A stretch of DNA of 64,000 bases from assembly GCF_003076135.1 (NCBI RefSeq), contig NZ_QDGZ01000006.1:62001-126000 (forward strand), in the 5' to 3' direction. The stretch is from Nocardioides gansuensis (lineage in GTDB: Bacteria; Actinomycetota; Actinomycetes; Propionibacteriales; Nocardioidaceae). The translations under genes were made by a program, and so were the position numbers. Within the stretch, counting starts at the first letter, position 1. Each line of letters starts with the position of its first letter. Shown one piece after another: positions 51,954-62,279 of this stretch. The notes under the pieces were generated by a model. It was not told the origin of the DNA. It saw only the letters and a program-made list of their open reading frames with translations, and made no database searches.

Positions 51954-51982
51954 GGCTGCTCCTCGGTCGGGTGGTTCGGCAG

Positions 51983-52020
51983 TGTAGCAAGTGCTACAGT
52001 CGTGTGTAGCACCTGCTACA
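51983..52020. promoter_or_regulatory. Twin palindromic TetR operators
   Basis: TGTAGCAAGTGCTACA (51983-51998) and TGTAGCACCTGCTACA (52005-52020): perfect seven-base arms with two-base spacers, centres 22 bases apart (two helical turns). The second ends 17 bases before the SMR start. Two repressor dimers could bind one face of the DNA. Confidence 0.88.
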
Positions 52021-52037
52021 AAGACCGGGAGGGTCCC

Positions 52038-52364
52038 ATGTTCGCCGCCTTCGGCCTGCTGCTGGCCGCCATCGCCGCCGAGGTCGCAGCCAGCGCTGCC
52101 CTTCCGCGCACCCACGGCTTCAGGGACCCGTTCTGGACGGTCTTCGTCGTGGGTGGCTACGCCGTCTCGATCTGGCTGCTCGCCCTGGTCGTCCGGCACA
52201 TGCCTGTCTCCACGGCGTATGCGATCTGGGCCGGGCTGGGCACGGCCGCCGTCGCCGTGATCGGTGCGGTGTGGCTCGGGGAGTCGCTCGACCCGTTGAA
52301 GATCGCCGCGCTGGGCATGATCATCGTGGGTGTCGTCGTGCTGAACCTGCAGGGTGCTCACTGA
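52038..52364 (+). CDS. SMR-family efflux protein (EmrE-like)
   Basis: A 108-residue, four-helix proton-coupled exporter. The essential membrane Glu is in AIAAEVAASAAL (Glu15). VSTAYAIWAGLGTAAVAVIGAVWLGESL covers helices 3 and 4 signature positions. The AEV form is closer to the Qac/EmrE type than to the guanidinium exporters. As a single gene it would work as an antiparallel homodimer. It sits within the polyamine locus, so a polyamine or guanidino cation is a candidate substrate. Confidence 0.9.
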   Translation: MFAAFGLLLAAIAAEVAASAALPRTHGFRDPFWTVFVVGGYAVSIWLLALVVRHMPVSTAYAIWAGLGTAAVAVIGAVWLGESLDPLKIAALGMIIVGVVVLNLQGAH

Positions 52365-52392
52365 CCCAGCGCGCGGGCGCGCGGGCGCTGGG
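52365..52392. terminator. GC-rich hairpin between converging genes
   Basis: CCCAGCGC and GCGCTGGG pair perfectly with a 12-base GC loop, starting right after the SMR stop and 18 bases from the gabD stop. Placement fits a bidirectional terminator without T-tract. Confidence 0.6.
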
Positions 52393-52409
52393 ATCGTGAG
52401 CAGCAGGTC

Positions 52410-53906
<1,497 letters not shown>

Positions 53907-53984
53907 GGTTCCTCGCTGATTCGTGTCGATCGGTGGAGTGGAGTCGAGCCCGGCCCGGTTGGTCGGGCGGAGTCGAGACCGGGG

Positions 53985-55268
53985 CTACGGGTAGAGACCG
54001 CGCTGCTGGTGCGCCTGGGCGACGCGCTCCACGGCGAGCGCCGTGGCCGCCGCCCGCAGGGGTACGCCGAGGCGCCGGGCGTGTGCGGTCACCGACTGCC
54101 ACGCCAGGTCCATCCGGGTGGCGAGGCGGGCCTCGACCTCGTCGGAGCTCCACCAGAACGCCTGGTTGGCCTGCACCCACTCGAAGTAGGACACGACGAC
54201 ACCGCCGGCGTTGGCGAGGATGTCGGGGGCGACGAGCACGTCGGCCTGCCGGAGCACCTCGTCTGCCTCCGGGGTGGTCGGGCCGTTGGCGCCCTCCACG
54301 ATGACCTTGGCCCGGACCCGGCCGGTGTTGCCGCCGTGCAGGACGCCCTCGACCGCCGCTGGGACGAGCAGGTCGACCTCGAGCTCGAGGAGCGCGGCGC
54401 CGTCGAGCACGTCGCCGCCGGCGAAGTCGAGGACCGAGCCCGTGGCGTCCACATGCTGCTCGAGGGCCGGGATGTCGAGGCCGGCCTCGGCGGCGACGGC
54501 GCCGTACTGGTCGCTCACCGCGACGACCTCGAGCCCGGCCTCGGCGAGGAAGCGGGCGGCATAGCGGCCCACCTTGCCGAAGCCCTGCACCGCGGCAGTC
54601 GCGCCGTGGAGCGCGATGCCCCGGTCGCCCAGTGCCGCGAACGCGACGTGGGCGACGCCGCGCGAGGTGGCCGTGGCGCGGCCCAGGGAGCCGCCCAGGG
54701 AGAGCGGCTTGCCGGTGGTCACGCCGAGCACGGTGTGGCCCTGCTGGACGGAGTAGGTGTCCATCAGCCACGCCATGGTGCGCTCGTCCGTGCCGATGTC
54801 GGGGGCGGGGATGTCCCGCTCGGGGCCGATCAGGGGGCTGATCTCGGAGGTGTAGCGGCGGGTGACCCGCTCCAGCTCGGCCGGGCTGTAGTGGCGCGGG
54901 TCGATCCGGACGCCCCCCTTCGCGCCGCCGTACGGCACGTCGAGCAGCGCGCACTTCCAGGTCATCCACATCGCCAGCGCGCGCACCTCGTCGAGGGTGA
55001 CGTCGGGGCTGTAGCGCAGGCCGCCCTTGGCGGGGCCGCGGGAGAAGTTGTGCTGCACGCGGTGGCCGGTGAACACCTCGATGTCGCCGTTGTCGCGCCG
55101 CAGCGGGATCGACACGGTCACCTCGCGGCGCGGGGTGCCGAGCAGCTGGTGCATGGACTGGTCGTAGCCGAGCACGTCGATCGCCGCGGCGAGCTGGGCG
55201 CGCGCGTCGTCGAGCGGGTTGCTGGCCGGGGCGTCGGCGACGGTGCCCGGCTCGAGGACGGCGGTCAC
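53985..55268 (-). CDS. Glu/Leu/Phe/Val dehydrogenase
   Basis: A 427-residue amino-acid dehydrogenase. The substrate region is GPAKGGLRYSPDVTLDEVRALAMWMTWKCALLDVPYGGAKGGVRIDP with two active-site Lys. The NAD domain has AAVQGFGKVGRYAARFLAEAG. APDIGTDERTMAWLMDTYS is typical of GdhA. The GTG start overlaps the gabT stop by 4 bases. GABA transaminase makes glutamate from 2-oxoglutarate, and this enzyme could recycle it, so the pair forms a closed amino-transfer cycle. Confidence 0.9.
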   Translation of the reverse strand: MTAVLEPGTVADAPASNPLDDARAQLAAAIDVLGYDQSMHQLLGTPRREVTVSIPLRRDNGDIEVFTGHRVQHNFSRGPAKGGLRYSPDVTLDEVRALAMWMTWKCALLDVPYGGAKGGVRIDPRHYSPAELERVTRRYTSEISPLIGPERDIPAPDIGTDERTMAWLMDTYSVQQGHTVLGVTTGKPLSLGGSLGRATATSRGVAHVAFAALGDRGIALHGATAAVQGFGKVGRYAARFLAEAGLEVVAVSDQYGAVAAEAGLDIPALEQHVDATGSVLDFAGGDVLDGAALLELEVDLLVPAAVEGVLHGGNTGRVRAKVIVEGANGPTTPEADEVLRQADVLVAPDILANAGGVVVSYFEWVQANQAFWWSSDEVEARLATRMDLAWQSVTAHARRLGVPLRAAATALAVERVAQAHQQRGLYP

Positions 55269-56620
55269 GCCGTCACCTCGAAGGCCTCGTCGAGGACGTC
55301 GCAGGCCTCGTCGAGCAGGGCGTCGGTGATGGCCAGCGGAGGCAGGAAGCGCAGCACGTTGCCATAGGTGCCGCAGGTGAGCACGACGACGCCGCGCTGG
55401 TGGGCCGCCGCCGCGACCCGCTTGGCCAGGTCGGCGTCCGGCTCGCTGGTGCCGGCCCTGACCAGCTCGACGGCGAGCATCGCGCCTCGGCCGCGGACGT
55501 CGCCCAGGCGGGGGTCGCGCTCCTGGAGCGCGCGCAGCCGCCCGGTCATCTGGGCGCCGATCTTGGCGGCCCGCTCGACCAGGCCGTCGCTCTCGATGGT
55601 CTCGATGACCGCGAGCGCGGCGGCACAGGCGAGCGGGTTGCCGCCGTAGGTGCCGCCCAGGCCGCCGACGTGCGCAGCGTCCATGATCTCGGCGCGGCCA
55701 GTGACCGCCGACAGCGGCATGCCTCCGGCGATGCCCTTGGCGGTGACGATGAGGTCGGGCACGACGGAGTCGTGCTCGCAGGCGAAGAGCGCCCCGGTGC
55801 GGGCGAAGCCGGTCTGCACCTCGTCGGCGACGAAGACCACGTCGTTGGCCCGGCACCAGTCGACCAGCGCGGGCAGGAAGCCCTCGGCCGGCACGAGGAA
55901 TCCGCCCTCGCCCTGGATGGGCTCGATGACCAGCGCAGCCAGGTTGTCGGCGCCGACCTGCTTCTCGACCACGTCGATCGCCCGCGCGGCCGCCTCGGCG
56001 CCGGTCACGCCGGCGTCGCGGTAGGGGTAGGACAGCGGGGCGCGGTAGACGTCGGAGGCGAACGGGCCGAAGCCGCTCTTGTAGGGCATGCTCTTGGCGG
56101 TCATCGCCATCGTGAGGTTGGTGCGCCCGTGGTAGGCGTGGTCGAAGACGACGACGCCGGTCTTCCGGGTGTGCGCGCGGGCGACCTTGACGGCGTTCTC
56201 GACGGCCTCGGCGCCGGAGTTGAACAGCGCGGTGCGCTTCTCGTGGTCACCGGGGGTGAGGCGGTTCAGCGCCTCGGCGACCTCGACGTAGCCGGCGTAC
56301 GGCGTGACCATGAAGCAGGTGTGCGTGAAGGCGGCGGCCTGGCCGGCGACCGCCTCGACGACGCGAGGGGCGCTGTTGCCGACGGTGGTCACGGCGATGC
56401 CGGAGCCGAGGTCGATCAGGCTGTTGCCGTCGACGTCGACGAGCACGCCGCCGCCGGCCGCCACCACGTAGACCGGGAGGGTGGTGCCGACGCCGCTCGC
56501 CACGGCGGCCTGCTTCCGGGCCTGCAGCTCGCGGGAGCGCGGGCCGGGGATCTCGGTGACGAGGCGGCGCTCCTGGGGGAGCGCGGGACCGCCGGTCGTG
56601 CTGGCCGGGGTGGTGGTCAT
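55265..56620 (-). CDS. gabT: 4-aminobutyrate transaminase
   Basis: A 451-residue class III PLP aminotransferase. It has FNSGAEAVENAVKVARAHT, VFDHAYHGRTNLTMAMT, EPIQGEGGFLVPAEGFL, FVADEVQTGFARTG and the PLP lysine in LIVTAKGIAGGMPLSAV. The GabT identity is supported by the operon with gabD and by divergence from a PucR-type regulator. It converts GABA and 2-oxoglutarate to succinate semialdehyde and glutamate. Confidence 0.93.
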   Translation of the reverse strand: MTTTPASTTGGPALPQERRLVTEIPGPRSRELQARKQAAVASGVGTTLPVYVVAAGGGVLVDVDGNSLIDLGSGIAVTTVGNSAPRVVEAVAGQAAAFTHTCFMVTPYAGYVEVAEALNRLTPGDHEKRTALFNSGAEAVENAVKVARAHTRKTGVVVFDHAYHGRTNLTMAMTAKSMPYKSGFGPFASDVYRAPLSYPYRDAGVTGAEAAARAIDVVEKQVGADNLAALVIEPIQGEGGFLVPAEGFLPALVDWCRANDVVFVADEVQTGFARTGALFACEHDSVVPDLIVTAKGIAGGMPLSAVTGRAEIMDAAHVGGLGGTYGGNPLACAAALAVIETIESDGLVERAAKIGAQMTGRLRALQERDPRLGDVRGRGAMLAVELVRAGTSEPDADLAKRVAAAAHQRGVVVLTCGTYGNVLRFLPPLAITDALLDEACDVLDEAFEVTA

Positions 56621-56692
56621 GGGGGCGTCCTCTCGACGGGGTGGGAGGTCCTCACGGTAGGCACCCGCCCGGCTCAGGGCCCTGCCCGTCAT

Positions 56693-56718
56693 GCACAATC
56701 CGCGGCCCACTGTTGTGC
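56693..56718. promoter_or_regulatory. Inverted repeat GCACAA-N14-TTGTGC
   Basis: GCACAA and TTGTGC half-sites, 14 bases apart, between gabT and the divergent PucR gene. Position fits a GabR-type activator site. Confidence 0.55.
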
Positions 56719-56730
56719 GAAGATGACACC

Positions 56731-58257
56731 ATGGAGCCTTCCGGATCCGGCGGTCCCGTGGCGCTCGGCGACCTGCTCGCCGTTCGTGGCCTGGGTCTCG
56801 TCCCGGTCATCGACGAGCGTCGCGACGACCCGCTCCGCTGGGTCGCGACCAGCGAGCTGCCCGACCCCGCGCCCTTCCTCGAGGGTGGCGAGGTGCTGCT
56901 GTCCACCGGTCTGGAGACGGCCGGGTGGCGGCGCGAGTGGGACGGCTACGTACGCCGGCTGGCGGCGGCCGGCGTCGTCGCGATCGGCCTGGGCGTCGGG
57001 CTGACGCACGCGCACAGCCCGGCGGAGCTGGTCCGGGCCTGCCGGCGGCACGGGGTCGACCTCTTCGAGGTGCCGCGGGAGACGGCGTTCGTGCGGATCA
57101 GCCGGGCCGCCGCGGCGCTCCTGCAGCGCCAGGAGGACGCCGCCACCCGCGCCGCGCTCGCGGCCCAGCGGGCGTTGACCCAGGCCGCGCTGCGCGAGGA
57201 CGAGCCCGGAGCGCTGCTGGCCGAGGTGGCGCGGATCGGCCAGGTGGCCGTCGTGGTCGACGCCGAGGGCAGGCCGGTGCTGGGACCTGTGGGGGAGCGG
57301 GCCGACCTGCTCGACCAGGAGGCACTGGCCGCGGCGGTCGTGCGGATGCGGCCCCAGGGCCTGCGCGCGGCGCAGGGGCTGACCACGCCCGCCGGCAGCG
57401 TCGCGGTGCACCCCCTGGGAGTCCGGGGTCGGCCTGGTCGCTACCTCGCGGTGGGGTTCGCCGGGCGGGTGACGGAGCAGCAGCGCGCGTCGGTCGCGAC
57501 GGCGGTCATCCTGCTCAGCCTCGCCGAGGAGCGCCGCAGGGCGGGGCGCGAGTCGGACCGCCGGCTGCGCAGCCGGGCGGTCGAGCTGCTCGTGGCCGGC
57601 GACCTGCGCACCGCGACGCTGCTGCTGGGCTCGGCGAGTGGGCGGCAAGGCCGGCTGCCGCGGCGAGCGACCGTCGTACGCGTCGCTGGTGCGGCCGCGC
57701 AGCTCGATGACGCCCTGGAGCGGCTGGAGGCCGCCGGAGCCCTCGCCGCCGTGTCAGAGGGTGCGGCTCCCGAGCTGGTCGTGGTGGTCCGGGCCGCCGA
57801 GGCTGTCGAGCTCGCATCCTCCTTCGCAGGCGAGAGCCTGCGCGTCGGCATCGGCGAGGCGAGCGCCGCGGCGGGGCTGGCGGAGAGCCACCGGACCGCC
57901 GGCGACGCCCTCGCGCTCACGACCCCCGACGCGCGCATCGTGGCCTGGGAGGACGGCGTACGACGCGGCGTGCTGTCGCTGCTCGACGACCGCCGCGCCG
58001 CGGCCTTCGGGGCGGCCTACCTCGCGCCCCTGGCCGACGACCCCGCCCTGCTCGACACGCTGCAGGCTTTCCTGCGCCACCACGGCTCGCTGCTCAGGGT
58101 CGCCGACGACCTCCAGGTGCACCGCAACACCGTCCGCCACCGGGTGTCCCGCATCGAGCAGCTGCTCGGCCGCTCGCTCGCCGACCCGCAGGTGCGGGTC
58201 GACGCGTGGGTGGCGCTGCAGTCACGCGCCGTCGTGGGGTCGATGCCGCCTCCCTGA
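56731..58257 (+). CDS. PucR-family transcriptional regulator (GabR-like)
   Basis: A 508-residue regulator. The N-terminal PucR sensor domain is at 10-140 (LGDLLAVRGLGLVPVIDER, GGEVLLSTGLE). A GGDEF-like middle follows, then a C-terminal Fis-type HTH near 465-500: AFLRHHGSLLRVADDLQVHRNTVRHRVSRIEQLLG. It is divergent from gabT-gdh-gabD, and corynebacterial GabR of the same family activates the gab genes in response to GABA-pathway metabolites, so the same job is likely here. Confidence 0.88.
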   Translation: MEPSGSGGPVALGDLLAVRGLGLVPVIDERRDDPLRWVATSELPDPAPFLEGGEVLLSTGLETAGWRREWDGYVRRLAAAGVVAIGLGVGLTHAHSPAELVRACRRHGVDLFEVPRETAFVRISRAAAALLQRQEDAATRAALAAQRALTQAALREDEPGALLAEVARIGQVAVVVDAEGRPVLGPVGERADLLDQEALAAAVVRMRPQGLRAAQGLTTPAGSVAVHPLGVRGRPGRYLAVGFAGRVTEQQRASVATAVILLSLAEERRRAGRESDRRLRSRAVELLVAGDLRTATLLLGSASGRQGRLPRRATVVRVAGAAAQLDDALERLEAAGALAAVSEGAAPELVVVVRAAEAVELASSFAGESLRVGIGEASAAAGLAESHRTAGDALALTTPDARIVAWEDGVRRGVLSLLDDRRAAAFGAAYLAPLADDPALLDTLQAFLRHHGSLLRVADDLQVHRNTVRHRVSRIEQLLGRSLADPQVRVDAWVALQSRAVVGSMPPP

Positions 58258-58271
58258 CGGGTGATGCGTGC

Positions 58272-58880
58272 TCAGGAGCGCAGGCCGTCGAAGACCACGT
58301 CCGCGACCGTGCGGGCGAGCGACGAGGCATCGATCGGCCCTTCCGGGCGGAACCACTCGACGAGCGAGTTGACCATGCCGAAGACGAGGCGGCTGATCAT
58401 GTCGGGGTCGACGTCGTCCCGCAGGCTGCCCTCGGCTGCGGCGTCACGCACCAGGGTCGCGAGCTGGGCGTCGATGTGGCGCCGCTGGGCCAGGGCGCGC
58501 TGCTCCAGCTCGCTGTTGCCCCGGACCCGCAGCAGCAGCGTCACCGCCGGGAGGTGTGCGGCCAGGATGCCCACCGACGCCTCGACGGTCGCCCGCAGGC
58601 GGGCGTATGCGTCTCCGTCGCCGGCGCTCGCGGTCTCGACCACGCGGCTGATCTCCTCGAGGGCCTCGTCGAGGGCGGCCTCGAGGATCGATTCCTTGCT
58701 GTCGAAGTGGTGGTAGATCGCGGACTTCGTGACGCCGAGCTCCTTCGCGAGGTCGCCGATCGAGGTCGCGTCGTAGCCGCGGCGGTTGAAGAGGTCGATG
58801 GCGACACGCAGCACCGAGTCCCGGTCGTGACCGGGCCGGCCGCGCGGACGGCGGGCTGGTGCGGTGGTGGCGTCGGACAT
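58272..58880 (-). CDS. TetR-family regulator
   Basis: A 202-residue repressor. The HTH is DLFNRRGYDATSIGDLAKELGVTKSAIYHHFDSKESILEAAL. The ligand domain (TLLLRVRGNSELEQRALAQRRHIDAQLATLV) closely resembles that of the TetR at 61570, so the two are probably paralogues. It converges with the PucR gene. No operator palindrome was found upstream. Confidence 0.9.
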   Translation of the reverse strand: MSDATTAPARRPRGRPGHDRDSVLRVAIDLFNRRGYDATSIGDLAKELGVTKSAIYHHFDSKESILEAALDEALEEISRVVETASAGDGDAYARLRATVEASVGILAAHLPAVTLLLRVRGNSELEQRALAQRRHIDAQLATLVRDAAAEGSLRDDVDPDMISRLVFGMVNSLVEWFRPEGPIDASSLARTVADVVFDGLRS

Positions 58881-59145
58881 GGGCTCATCGTCCCAGACCG
58901 CGGCGAGCCGACGTGCGTGTAACAGGCCCTGGAAGGGAGCGTCAGCCTGCCCAGCCGGCCAGATCCTCGGCACCGAGGATCGCCGGATCATCTCCCGTAG
59001 TCTTGCGCATGGTGGTATCCGCCTGTCCGGTGCAACGATGAGTGCGTGAGCCCGTCCGTTCTCCAGCCTTCCGGTCCTGCCGATCCAGAGGACACCTCGG
59101 TGAAGCTGCGGTCTTCGCGGCCCGCTCGGATGTGACGGCTTCTCG

Positions 59146-61518
59146 ATGGGCGCCATGGCTTCGGCGACACTGACCCGGCGGAGGGACAACCTGCCGTTCG
59201 AGGTGACGAGCTTCGTGGGCCGTCGCCGGGAGTTGGCCGATCTGCGGCGGCTGCTCACCACGGCCAGGCTGGTGACGGTGACCGGCCCGGGCGGCGTGGG
59301 GAAGACCCGGCTGGTGCTTCGTCTTGCCAGAGATCTTCGCCGGCTGTTCCCGGACGGCGTGTGGATGGTGGAGCTGGATGCGCTGAACGCCTCCGGGATG
59401 GTCGCCCACGCGGTGGCGGACAGCCTGGGTGTTCAGGAGCAGCCGTCGGGCGATCCGGTCGCTTCCCTCGCGGCGCAGCTCGAGGATCGCCGGCTGTTGC
59501 TGCTCCTGGACAACTGCGAGCACGTCCTGGACGAGGCATCGGCCCTGGCAAGCGCCGTGCTGCAGATGTGCCCCGAGGTGCGAGTGCTGGCGACGAGCCG
59601 ACAGGCTCTGGGCGTGGCAGGCGAGTTCATCTTCAACCTCGCGCCGTTCTCGGTCCCCAGGGCCGAGGACCTCGCGCTGCCGGATCTGGAGGTTCCCGGG
59701 TACGACGCGGTCGGACTCTTCACGGAGCGCGCCCGAGCCGTGGTTCCCGGGTTCGAGATCACTGCGGACAACCGCCAGGCAGTCGCGACCCTTTGTGCGC
59801 GCCTCGAGGGCATTCCCCTCGCCATCGAGCTCGCCTCGGCGCGACTGCGGGCACTTTCTCTCGCGGAGATCCTGGAACGGCTTGATGACCGTTTTCGGCT
59901 GCTGAGCGCCGGTGCCCGGAGGGCCGAGCCCCGCCAGCAGACACTCCAGTCCGTGGTCGACTGGAGCTTCCATCTCTGTTCCGCGGAGGAACAACGTCTG
60001 TGGCTTCGGGCTTCGGTCTTCGCCGGTGGTTTCGACCTGCCGGCCGCCGAGGCGATCTGCACGGACGACGAGCTCCCGCACGGCGCGGTCCTCGACCTCG
60101 TCGCCAGTCTGGTGGACAAGTCGATCCTCAGCCGGGAGGACCGCGGGGCATCAGCTCGGTACGTGATGCTGGACACGTTGCGGGAGTACGGCCACACACG
60201 ACTGGTCGCCTCGGGCGAAGGGCGATCAATGCATCGCCGACATCGTCAGTACTTCGAGAGCGTGGCTCGTGAGCGAGTGTTCGGGCGACATGCCCGCGAG
60301 GTTCTCGACCGCCTGAGAGCGGAGCATGGAAACCTGCGCGCGGCGCTCGAGTTCTGCGCCTCCGAGCCGGGGCAGGCGGTCCATGGGCTGGCTCTCGCCA
60401 GTGCGCTGTGGCACTTCTGGACTGCGAATGGAACGTTTGCCGAGGCCCGCACCTGGCTCGCGCGCCTGCTCGAGGTCGCCCCTCAGGAGGTCACCGAGAA
60501 CCACGCGTGGGCGCTCTGCATGGCCGGCTGGTTCGCCAGCCTTCAAAACGACCTCGCGGCAGCAGCAGCGCTGCTGGAGAGGAGTCGGGCCGAGGCGACC
60601 CAGCTGCACGACCGCACTCTGCTCGGCTACGTCGCGATGTTCTCCGGCAGCGTCGCCACGGCGGAGGGCCGGAACGCGGATGCCATGGCCTTGTTCCAGA
60701 AGGCGCTCGATGATCTCCGGCTGACGACGGACGTGCCCGGGATTGCCTTCAGCGCGCGCCGGCTGGCCATGACTGAGTCGGCCGCGGGTGAGCACGAGCG
60801 CGCGGCTGCTCACTACGCAGAGTGCCTGCGCCTGTGCGAGGAGCACGGGGAGGACTGGGAGAAGGCATACGCGCTGTGGGGCCTGGGCCTCGTAGCGTGG
60901 CGGCAGGCCGACCACACGCGGGCTACCGAGCTGCTGCGGCAGAGCATCAGGATCAACTCGTCCTTCGATGATCGCCGCGCTGTAGCCCTGGGCATCGAAG
61001 GGTTGGCCTGGGTCGCTGCCGACACGAAACAGGAAGAGCAGGCAGCGGTTCTGCTCGGCGCCGCCGACGCGATCTGGCGGATCTTCGAAGCGCCGTTGGC
61101 CGGGTTCGTCCAGTTGGCCGACGACCACGACCAGTGTGAGGAAGCCGTCCGGCGTGCCTTGGGGGAGCAGGCCTACGAGGCCGCCTTCCAGTCGGGAGCC
61201 CAGCTCACCCCTCAGCAGGCGGCCGAGTACGCCGTCGACCCGGAATCCCGCGATGCAACGTCGCGGCGTCGGCCGCGTCCCGTCGAGAGCCCGTCGCCGT
61301 TGACCCGCCGCGAGCAGGAGATCGCCCAGCTCGTGGCCAGGGGACTCACGAACCGAGAGATCGCCAGCCAGCTGGTCATCTCTGATCGCACAGCCGAAGC
61401 CCACGTCGAGCACATCCTCACGAAACTGGGCTTCCGGTCCCGCACGCAGATCGCCGCCTGGCTCCTGCAGCAGCAGTCGCCTGACTCTCACGACCGCCGC
61501 GCAGCCCCCGACGGATGA
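59146..61518 (+). CDS. LuxR-family regulator with NB-ARC-like ATPase (AfsR/LAL-like)
   Basis: A 790-residue regulator. The N-terminal NTPase has Walker A GPGGVGKTRLVLRLA near 47-60, Walker B RLLLLLDNCEHVLDEA and the sensor VRVLATSRQALGV. The middle is TPR-like (FTERARAV to RRALGEQAYEAAF). The C-terminal HTH is LTRREQEIAQLVARGLTNREIASQLVISDRTAEAHVEHILTKL. This is the large ATP-binding LuxR architecture. It has no direct target gene next to it: both neighbours are TetR genes on the other strand. Confidence 0.9.
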   Translation: MGAMASATLTRRRDNLPFEVTSFVGRRRELADLRRLLTTARLVTVTGPGGVGKTRLVLRLARDLRRLFPDGVWMVELDALNASGMVAHAVADSLGVQEQPSGDPVASLAAQLEDRRLLLLLDNCEHVLDEASALASAVLQMCPEVRVLATSRQALGVAGEFIFNLAPFSVPRAEDLALPDLEVPGYDAVGLFTERARAVVPGFEITADNRQAVATLCARLEGIPLAIELASARLRALSLAEILERLDDRFRLLSAGARRAEPRQQTLQSVVDWSFHLCSAEEQRLWLRASVFAGGFDLPAAEAICTDDELPHGAVLDLVASLVDKSILSREDRGASARYVMLDTLREYGHTRLVASGEGRSMHRRHRQYFESVARERVFGRHAREVLDRLRAEHGNLRAALEFCASEPGQAVHGLALASALWHFWTANGTFAEARTWLARLLEVAPQEVTENHAWALCMAGWFASLQNDLAAAAALLERSRAEATQLHDRTLLGYVAMFSGSVATAEGRNADAMALFQKALDDLRLTTDVPGIAFSARRLAMTESAAGEHERAAAHYAECLRLCEEHGEDWEKAYALWGLGLVAWRQADHTRATELLRQSIRINSSFDDRRAVALGIEGLAWVAADTKQEEQAAVLLGAADAIWRIFEAPLAGFVQLADDHDQCEEAVRRALGEQAYEAAFQSGAQLTPQQAAEYAVDPESRDATSRRRPRPVESPSPLTRREQEIAQLVARGLTNREIASQLVISDRTAEAHVEHILTKLGFRSRTQIAAWLLQQQSPDSHDRRAAPDG

Positions 61519-61569
61519 CGGGAGCTGCGGGCACTGACGTCTCGTCGACAACCGGCCCGCGCGCTGAGG

Positions 61570-62190
61570 TCAGCGGATCCGGATGCCGTCCAGGAGCATC
61601 GAGCACACCAGCTCGGCGAGCTCCGCCGGCGTGAGGTTGTGCTGCGGGCGATACCACTCGCGGACCGAGTTGGTCATGCCGAAGATGAGCCGGGCCGTCG
61701 TGCGGGCGTCGATGTCGGCGCGCACGTCGCCCTCGTCGATCGCCTCCTGCACGACGCCGGCGACGATCTTGTCGTAGGCGCGGCGCTGTTCGAGGGCCCA
61801 GCGCTCGGTCTCGGTGTTGCCGTGCACGTTGAGCAGCAGGGTCACGTAGGGGAGGCGCTCGGCCATGATCTCGATGTTGCGCCGGATCAGGTAGGTGAGC
61901 CGGTCGACCGCCCGGCCGGTGGTCGCGCCCTCCTCGACCGTGCTCGCCATCAGCGGCTCGAGCGCCTTCTCCAGGCCGAGCCGGAGCAGCTGCTCCTTGC
62001 CCTCGATGTGGTGGTAGATCGAGGACTTGGACAGGCCAGACGCGTGCGAGAGGTGCTGGAAGCTGGTGCCGTCGTAGCCGCGCTCGGTGAAGACCCGCGC
62101 CGCCACGTCGAGGAGGCTGTCCAGGGTGTACGTCGGGCGCGGCTCGCCCGACGGCAGCCGCCGTCTCTCGGCGGGAACGCGCTCGCTCAT
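61570..62190 (-). CDS. TetR-family regulator next to paaZ
   Basis: A 206-residue repressor. The HTH is RVFTERGYDGTSFQHLSHASGLSKSSIYHHIEGKEQLLRLGL; the ligand domain contains YVTLLLNVHGNTETERWALEQRRAYDKIVAGVV. ATG 62190 (MSERVP) was chosen; ATG 62199 is three codons upstream. It is 90 bases downstream of paaZ on the same strand, and TetR-type PaaR repressors sensing phenylacetyl-CoA are the usual neighbours of actinobacterial paa genes. Confidence 0.88.
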   Translation of the reverse strand: MSERVPAERRRLPSGEPRPTYTLDSLLDVAARVFTERGYDGTSFQHLSHASGLSKSSIYHHIEGKEQLLRLGLEKALEPLMASTVEEGATTGRAVDRLTYLIRRNIEIMAERLPYVTLLLNVHGNTETERWALEQRRAYDKIVAGVVQEAIDEGDVRADIDARTTARLIFGMTNSVREWYRPQHNLTPAELAELVCSMLLDGIRIR

Positions 62191-62252
62191 GGCCCTCATG
62201 GTCGCACGCACGCAGCCCCGGGCCTGGTCAATCCGCGGTTGCCTCCGCTTCC

Positions 62253-62264
62253 CTGGTGCACCAG
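62253..62264. promoter_or_regulatory. 12-bp palindrome CTGGTGCACCAG
   Basis: Perfect palindrome in the 90-base gap between the paaZ stop and the TetR start. It could be an operator for the TetR gene or a small hairpin; evidence is positional only. Confidence 0.4.
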
Positions 62265-62279
62265 ACCCTCCTTCTGGGC

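Noticed and set aside
53925..53990. Repeated GGAGTCGAG words between gabD and the amino-acid dehydrogenase
   Set aside because: Short direct repeats only; not the palindromic unit seen at 19.8 kb and no conserved spacing.
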